The notes beneath the pieces were generated by a model. That model did not search any database, was not told the DNA's origin, and saw only the letters and a list, made by a program, of their open reading frames with translations. Shown piece after piece: positions 56,984 to 64,000 of a DNA stretch of 64,000 bases. Position numbers and translations under genes: made by a program. The stretch spans positions 21,776,931 to 21,840,930 of the forward strand of contig CAIIXF020000003.1 of assembly GCA_903813345.2 (NCBI GenBank). Direction: 5' to 3'. This DNA is from Owenia fusiformis (Eukaryota; Annelida; Polychaeta; Sabellida; Oweniidae). The stretch's first letter is position 1; the number at the start of each line of letters is the position of its first letter.

Positions 56984-59014
56984 TATTTGATACGATCAAC
57001 TGTTAACTAAGGGTCTCGGGAAACATTCCATCTAGGCCAGAACAAATACTAAATTGTCTACTTGATCCGCCCAAGCCCCTACTCTCAGCGACTTTACCGT
57101 TGCCCCCTCATCACCAGCCAATTGCACCCTCCCCTCTCATATCCGCCCTCAACGGACCACCCCATCTACACGTCCGTTTCTGCGCCTATCAATCTAAGTT
57201 GAAAGAATTAACAAATATAACTATATCAGAAGGGATTCAAGAACACCCAACCGGCCCACTTCATAGTCTAAATAATACCTAAGACTGCATAAACTTTTTG
57301 AAGGACATTGGTGTTAAGTGGTGCTTATTAATCCAAAATTGTGACGACTAACATTTGATTTTGAATAAATTTACAAATTCGTACAAAAGTCACTCAGAAA
57401 GAACTTTTTGACATTAAAAACTTCCATGTATCACATTTTGATAACATTGGACGAGACTTCAATATAAGCTACAATGATTTTACCTTTACATGAAGCCTTT
57501 AGGCAGTGTCCCCATTATTGCAGGTACATAAATGGCGATGGCACATTAAATTCTCATGAAATAGAACAGTAAAAATTTTCTGTGGTCACTGGTGGTGGAG
57601 AGGGAGGCAAACTCCAAGCCTTGAGTAAAATGAAATAATGTAAACGCCAACGGGGAAAATATCATGAATACTACACAAGTCTTCGCTGAGGATCAGAGTC
57701 TTTGTGCACGGGGTGATGCTATTTTTGCAAGAAGCAGTAAAATCATTAGAAAGGGTAGAACCAGGGTGTTTAGACCTTGAGACTTGCAGTTTATCCTGTT
57801 CTCCTCTAATCTATGTTAATCCCATAGGGCTTTGAAATAGTAAGTTTATGTGGGCTCAACAGAACCAATAAGTCTTCAATTCTTGAATGCCCTGATTATT
57901 AATGTTTGGATTAGTGTGTTAATCCCTTTTGTATATGCAACATAGACCACATTTGCAATTGTAATGACACGTTCGCTGAGTTTTGTGTATCAGTTTGCAT
58001 TTCCTGCATAATATTATTACATTCGACGGCACAGTTCCAGGGGTTCATGGTCAATGATCAAATGACCATATATGGTTATTTATGATACATCTATGATGGG
58101 GTCGTCTCAAAAAGGGGCCCGCACAGCGTCAATAATGTGCATACCGTGGCATCATATGGGTATTTTATGGATTTTATTCAAACTGTATCACTATGGTAAA
58201 ATCTATGCAGAATTTATGATTGATTTGCTACATCATGCCAAACACATCTGTTCTGTGATTCGGACGTTTGTTCACGAGTGGTCAATTTGCAATTTTAATG
58301 ACATCGTCACTGAAGTAGAATTGAAGTAGAATTTAGTATCAATTCGCTTTTCCTGCATGCATATCATGAATAAGGAGATATGATGCACTGATACCAGTTG
58401 CTGATGCCAGCCAAACCTATCCTAAGTTTTAAAAACAGAAAACATTTTAAAAGTCAATATCCCAACCAATTAAACCTTTAGGCATACCCTTGCAAAATGC
58501 AGTTTAAAAGAGTTTTTCTCAATCCTTGTTTTTTTCTACTGTTCTTTTATGAGCTTTTATGAGGTTTACATAGGATGCACGCATTGTATGACGACGTCTT
58601 TCTAAACTTTGGAATATCTTTTGTGGTGGCGAACGAGAAGGGTCAGTGGTCGATCAAGTCTTTGTCAAGGCATTTTAGGAATGTCCCCACTTGTTTTTAT
58701 GCAGTATACTCAATATTTAGATTCCTATCAGTGATTCGATTTTTTACAATCTCAATTCAGAGGTTATGATGTTTAAAGAGTGGTTTGATTTATGACTCAG
58801 TTGCCATGTTTATTTTTGATTTAAAATTGATAACGCATATATCAACATACATTGGTCCACAACCTTTTTAATAGGTTAATGTAGGTGCTTTCATTTCAAC
58901 ATATTCGAGAGTTTCAGCATTCATACATGAGAAAAGGGGCGTAGGTAGATCCAGGGATTTAAAGAGCTGTTGAAATAGTATAGCTAGTCGATTAGCTCTG
59001 TCTTATTTTAAACT
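56984..59014. other. intergenic, nothing recognised
   Basis: Small open frames only (57100-57282, 58072-58329, 58575-58769), none with recognisable family features or splice context. Confidence 0.45.
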
Positions 59015-59019
59015 ATCAT

Positions 59020-59235
59020 TTCAGTGTATTCTTTCAGTCGTACACTGCTATTCTTTTCATTCATTGGCATTCTTTGAGTCATACACTAGCATTTTTTCAG
59101 TCATACAATGGTATATCTTCACTCGTACATCCGCATTATTTCTATCGTACACTGGTATTCTATCAGTCGTAGACTGGCATTAGTTCGGTTATAGACTGGT
59201 ATTCCTTCAATGGTACACTGGTATTCTTTATTGTT
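59020..59235. repeat. degenerate ~28-bp tandem repeat
   Basis: About eight units of CACTGGTATTCTTTCAGTCGTA with many substitutions. Confidence 0.8.
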
Positions 59236-60431
59236 TTTTCAGCTATAAAGTAGATAGTATTTTTGGTCTGAAATACTTTGAGAGCATAGTTTTTATTTAG
59301 AGTTGGTCAATTTAGCAAGGTATCAATTTCAATCTGAACAAGGCAACTGTTTAACAAGCGACCATTGATGCAGTAATTTGTGATATAATGCACTGTAGTA
59401 ATGTGGAATACTGTGTTTGGATTGGCTGGAATCAGACACACCTTCCCAAGCTTTGTATGAAAGTACAATCACATAAGTTACTGACATAACGATGCTAACT
59501 ATTTTTACTTTCTTAATCTTTGGCCAGTTTCCAACGTGAGTTGATGATAAATTATGACAGAGGTGTGTTGTAATTAATGCTGTAATTAATGAATTGATAT
59601 CAAATATTGAATGTTAGCGAGACTCCAAAAAAGAGTTTGAAACGTTATCAGAGCATTTTTCTTTATGGCAATTTATTAAATCAATGTATCAATCTTGAAT
59701 GTAAAACTGTATCTTAATGATATATCTAGATCTGTGGTTCGAGGTTTCCATACGATTCGTGACACAATGTTTTATCTTAATCCTACAATTATATAACTTT
59801 TATATGAAGTTATCATATATCACATAAGTTTGAACAAACATTATTCTCTGCATTACTTATACCATGGGCTTTCAACTCTTGAAAGCCCATGCTTATACTT
59901 ATGTCTTACTTTTAATGTTACGATTTCTAAAAGTTGTGACAAGAAACTTCGGAAAGTTAAGACTGAATTCTCAAGTTGTACAATCACAAAGTCATTATAT
60001 ATTTGGTTACGACATGTGATCTACGAATTTTCTGTGTATGACCCAAGATTGAAAGTATCAGTGTCCTTAACCTGCACCGGAATAAAAGTAAATAGAAAGT
60101 GATACATAATTTACAGGGTGCTCTTCCCTCCATTGACTCTCAATTTAATGTTGACACACTAACAAATCTTTAAAATAACTTCTTTCAAGTAAGTTCAAAT
60201 AAAAGTAATTCATAATGATTTATAACTACAGGGATGTGAGAGAGCAGAAACAGTCTTAAGATAGAATCAGCGGGGGACAATATATACATTTTTTTATTTG
60301 TGTGAACTTAAGTTTTCTAGTTTCAGTTAAAAATGTTACTTTTGACGATGGCGTGTCCAATGTCGTATGTAACTTTATAAAACATGTTTCTACTTTTCAT
60401 ATAATCAAACACTTGAATTGAATAAATTCTT
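59236..60431. other. intergenic, nothing recognised
   Basis: No gene or repeat supported, apart from a small hairpin (GGGCTTTCAACTCTTGAAAGCCC) near 59866. Confidence 0.45.
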
Positions 60432-60539
60432 TTATTTATCTTGTTAAATGCTGTCTTGAATTCCATTGCGAAACCAGTATGACCCGTATTTATCTCGTTA
60501 AATGATGTTTTGAATTACATTGCTAGACCAGTATGACCC
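60432..60539. repeat. 54-bp tandem duplication
   Basis: Two copies of TATTTATCT(T/C)GTTAAATG followed by TTGAATT(C/A)CATTGC and ACCAGTATGACCC, with several mismatches. Confidence 0.85.
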
Positions 60540-61113
60540 TTTAACAAAAAACATTGTATCCCCGAAGAACTTCTACTAAATATTCATTGATGAAAGCTAG
60601 GGTAGGGCCTGAGAAACCTATTTATATAAAGACAGGCTTACACTTAACCCAATATTGCGAAAACTATAAAAAAGGTCTACATGTGCATTTACAAGTTCAA
60701 AGTAAAGAAAAAACTTGAATGCACTTATAGATATTTGTTGAAAGGATCGGTATGAACATTCAACACAATCATCCGAAATGCATACAGACCTAACACAAAG
60801 CATACAAACAAACAACAATATCAAAATATATGTTAGTTTTAATAACGATCAAGGGAACTGAAATATCTGTACGGTAGTTAACCTCAGTAAATTTGAAGTT
60901 GAAGCTGGAACTTTGCAATCATCGGGTACTCGAAGAGGACAAGGGGACTGAAATTATCCCCGGGGTACTTCGCTGAACCTGAATTCACAAATCTGAAATA
61001 GCCCTCGGGGAATTTGAAGTTAAGCGTGTGATTTTGATGTAACTTTTGGGGAATCCTCTAAAGTGATCCCGGGAAATCACACGACAGACCGCGGGAAAGG
61101 AAGTTGTGAAATA

Positions 61114-61681
61114 CAGAGTGAGCCAAAAAGTAGCCCAAACAAATCTTAATAACTCAGTCATCCAGCATGTCTAGTATGGGTTTGAAGTCATATTTGGCAC
61201 AATTGAACCATATTCAATGTTCCTTCATTTAGTCACATTTCATTTGTGTATTGTAAATGGTAACCATTTTTGGCCATTTTACAAAACTTGCTCAAAATGC
61301 CGTGTCTTGTCTTTGGAGGTAAACTTGAACGCACAAGGTGAAGTTTCTGACTACAAGGCCACATATATCTTGCGCAATGGCTCTTATTTCCCTTCTAACC
61401 TCTTGCTTCAACTCTCTGATGCTTCTACATGTTCTAGGGTTACCAACATTTTCTATGAATTGGTCCCAAAGGCAAAATTCTGGGGGTTCGTATTTGGTAT
61501 GTTTTGGTATTTTGAGCATGCTTTGTAAAATGGGCATAAAAGCAAAAAATCATAGAACAATGAAAATTAGCACAATGAAGGAACATTGAACAAGATTCAA
61601 TTTTGTACTAAATATGACTAAATCCCATACTGGATGACTGTTATCAAGATTTGTTTTGGTTGCCTTCTTTGGGTCACCCTG
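61114..61681 (-). mobile_element. Tc1/mariner-type element with transposase C-terminal remnant
   Basis: The ends CAGAGTGAGCCAAAA and the inverse of CAGGGTGACCCAAAG are flanked by TA (61112-61113, 61682-61683). The terminal repeats extend imperfectly for about 190 bp. On the minus strand, 61537-61292 encodes PPEFCLWDQFIENV, NPRTCRSIRELKQEVRREIR then AIAQDI, resembling the C-terminal end of DDE-type Tc1/mariner transposases (the 'LWG…PRTxxELKxxIxxEI' region). The catalytic core is missing, so it is a deleted, non-autonomous copy. Confidence 0.82.
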
Positions 61682-61702
61682 TATCAAGCAAGTGAGAAAT
61701 AG

Positions 61703-61893
61703 AGGTTATTTAATGGGAGGGATGGAATATGGATTTTATTCCGAGGGAAAATATGATATTGGCCAAGGAAAATATCATATTGACCGAGGGCGATAGCCCG
61801 AGTGTCAATATGATATTTTCTGAGGCCAATATCATATTTTCTCAAGGAATAAATCCATATTCCATCACGACCATCAATAACCTATTTATTTCA
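61703..61893. mobile_element. 190-bp near-perfect palindrome (MITE)
   Basis: Two arms of about 85 bp (GGAATATGGATTTTATTCC…, AAAATATGATATTGGCC… and their inverse) meet around GAGGGCGATAGCCCGAG at about 61787-61803. No coding potential. Confidence 0.85.
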
Positions 61894-61920
61894 TAATATT
61901 TTTTTTCAATTTCTTTTTTA

Positions 61921-62012
61921 CGGGATCTGATACGGGATTTTTGCTGATACGGGATCCAATACGGGATCTGATACGGGATTTTGGCTGATACGGGATTTGA
62001 TACGGGATTTTT
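61921..62012. repeat. short tandem repeat of GATACGGGAT
   Basis: Seven GATACGGGAT words separated by 2-12 bases (CT, TTTTGCT, CCA and similar), immediately beside the palindrome. Confidence 0.9.
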
Positions 62013-64000
62013 CAAATAACACTTTTATTCCATGTTATTTTCCCAGGGAAAACATTTTATTATGGAATAAAGGAGTATATATGATGGCTCACTTATGCTT
62101 AATGTTTCATTACACATGGTTACATGTTTGGAAATGAGTTGCACCAACAGTTAACATGATCATTTAGCGTGACCTATGGTGGCTTTAAAAAGCTCATGCC
62201 AAATAGCTCAACTACCGTAAAATTATATTTTGTTGTAATTCATGCACTGAGTTATTTGTTTTGTTGTATACTTATTTTTGAATCTTATACCTGTGTATCT
62301 TATTCCAGAATGCTAAACTGTGATATGCTGTGAATGGGTCAACAAATGATCCGGTATGGCAGACTCTAGAGAAAGAGGTAAAGGTTGCTGATATTTTGGT
62401 ATCGTTCTTTAGCCATGAACTCTGCTTTATTACATTATGTACTTCGAATACTGTTAAATGAGAACAGGTGTATAGGGATATCGTGTTAATACGGTGAAAA
62501 CTTATTTTACATGGTGTAAGAGATGAAAATATGTTTTATAAGATAAGAACTGTGAAAAATATGGTATATGAGGTGTGAAAAATATCGTACGTAGATGCTA
62601 TCGTATAGTAGAAAATATTGTTTTTGAAATTTCCAGAGCATCGAAAAGAGAGAGGTGGTAGCCATTTGGAGAACACCGTATAACTAGCATATGGGTCATA
62701 CACACCCTGTTACAGAAATGAATCTTTGTCAATTAAAAAAACATTGAACCAATTTTAATTTTGCCATTAAAATATCTGCTTAAAAGATTGGTTAAAAGAT
62801 ATACATTGTGAGGTACGTGGGTTGCATTTATTGGTACACCATGTACAATGGGATCTTCAAACTCTCATGTTATCAACTAGCCAGACCTAGTTAGTTTAGA
62901 AATTGTACCAAATTATGCAATGATCAACAAGTCTACTATTGTAGCAAGGATAGAGAGGCATAAGCAAAGTTACCTCGCTTTTCAAACTTCTCCAAATCCC
63001 CCCTGTCAATATTTCTAATTCTGATTTAAAATGAACACATCGGAAGAAGAAATTAAAATTAAGTCTCTTCAGGATTTGACATGGGAGTGGTACATACGGG
63101 AGCTTGCTTTAGTACTGAGTTCTTTTCAATCCCACGGTAGTCAAGTGGTCAATTCAAATAATAGTGAACACAAAAGAACCAAAAGCCAAAAAGGACACCT
63201 TTCAACTGGGCTTTGGAATAGTGGTTTCTATATCAAGACTTGTGACCTCTGACTGGTATGTTTATGTAAAGATAGGCTTTTAAGGGGAAACATAATGGTT
63301 GTTTTGAGGTTTGTCATTAAATCGTTTTTTGTATCTTTATTTTTGTGCTTTTTATAAGTTAATTTTATCGACATTTGAAAAGCTTATGATATCATTATGT
63401 TCACACTCTGAAAAAGCAAGGTCGAAGTGTAATACCGTATACACCTGCATTCACTTGAAGACCACCGGATACATGGTTTTCCTTCAAAAGTACAACCTTA
63501 CATCTACCTCTCACATTAGTCATGGGATTTAGTAAAGAAGGATTTGCATTTATATGTTTTCCGAGTTCATTGAGTTGCAATAAGCATAATGTTATATACA
63601 ACAAAGGTATATTGATCTTGAGTATTATTATTTGAAAATATTTCGAAACCACACAATTACAATTAATGCAATCATAACGTATTTGACTAAACGTTAAAAA
63701 TAATCTCTTTGAAGGTACACGCGTATTTTGATATTTGTAAAGTTAAATATAAGTTACTTATAACGTAACAGATAACACTACTAAACAGAGGTACATGCAA
63801 ATCACATTTTGAGGCCATTTGCCAAGTTTCTTTGCATATCAGACATACTTTTACTCTAACACAAGGATTTTATAAACAATTATAACAGATTAGCTTGCTA
63901 CTCTGCTAGATAATGCACATGTATAAGACACAATTTTATTTAAAAAGCATATTATTTATGAATCGGTTTTTATTAAACTCATGCAGTACGTTCAATTTAA
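62013..64000. other. intergenic, nothing recognised
   Basis: Open frames at 63031-63252, 63311-63532 and 63401-63652 show no recognisable family, signal peptide or splice context. No organised repeat found. Confidence 0.45.

Overview
The window is AT-rich nuclear DNA from an animal. Genes are split by GT-AG introns, and non-coding space is filled with degenerate minisatellites, miniature inverted-repeat elements (MITEs), LINE, Penelope-like and mariner-like debris. The repeat types and the two recognisable gene families suggest a marine bilaterian invertebrate, but I cannot name a species. There is no bacterial-style operon, rRNA, CRISPR array or virus that I can see.

Genes. (1) Plus strand, 19311-31490: the last three exons of an RGK-family (Rad/Gem/Rem-like) small GTPase. 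Its P-loop exon was not found and probably lies left of the window. (2) Minus strand, 38341-52366: at least nine exons of a pentameric ligand-gated ion channel. It lacks the Cys-loop cysteines and has an extremely short M3-M4 loop, so it resembles the bacterial-type members of the family. Exon phases agree across all eight junctions I could test. (3) Minus strand, 35907-37296: a two-exon gene for an unrecognised single-pass membrane protein with a long charged tail. (4) Weaker single-exon candidates on the minus strand: a signal-peptide exon with a TATA/NRF1-type promoter (11193-11321), a cysteine-containing exon (9543-9720) and a possible terminal exon (33474-33718).

Layout. 1-1092 is a 45-bp satellite with a 225-bp higher-order unit. 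1.1-19.3 kb has no gene I can support firmly and holds several foldback elements and MITEs. 19.3-31.5 kb is the GTPase gene; its 10-kb second intron carries a young LINE inserted in a TIR element, a tRNA-like sequence and a convergent pair of Penelope-like fragments. 31.5-37.3 kb holds small MITEs and the membrane protein. 38.3-52.4 kb is the channel gene; its last intron is almost filled by a 5.4-kb foldback element that contains three further elements. 53.7-64 kb is gene-poor, with a six-copy 67-bp array, a Tc1/mariner-like remnant and a long palindrome.

The most interesting material is (a) the bacterial-like channel gene, (b) the nested 38986-44358 element, (c) a MITE family with 9-bp target duplications whose long copy carries a dense set of promoter-type motifs, and (d) a 68-bp unit repeated almost unchanged in introns of both main genes.
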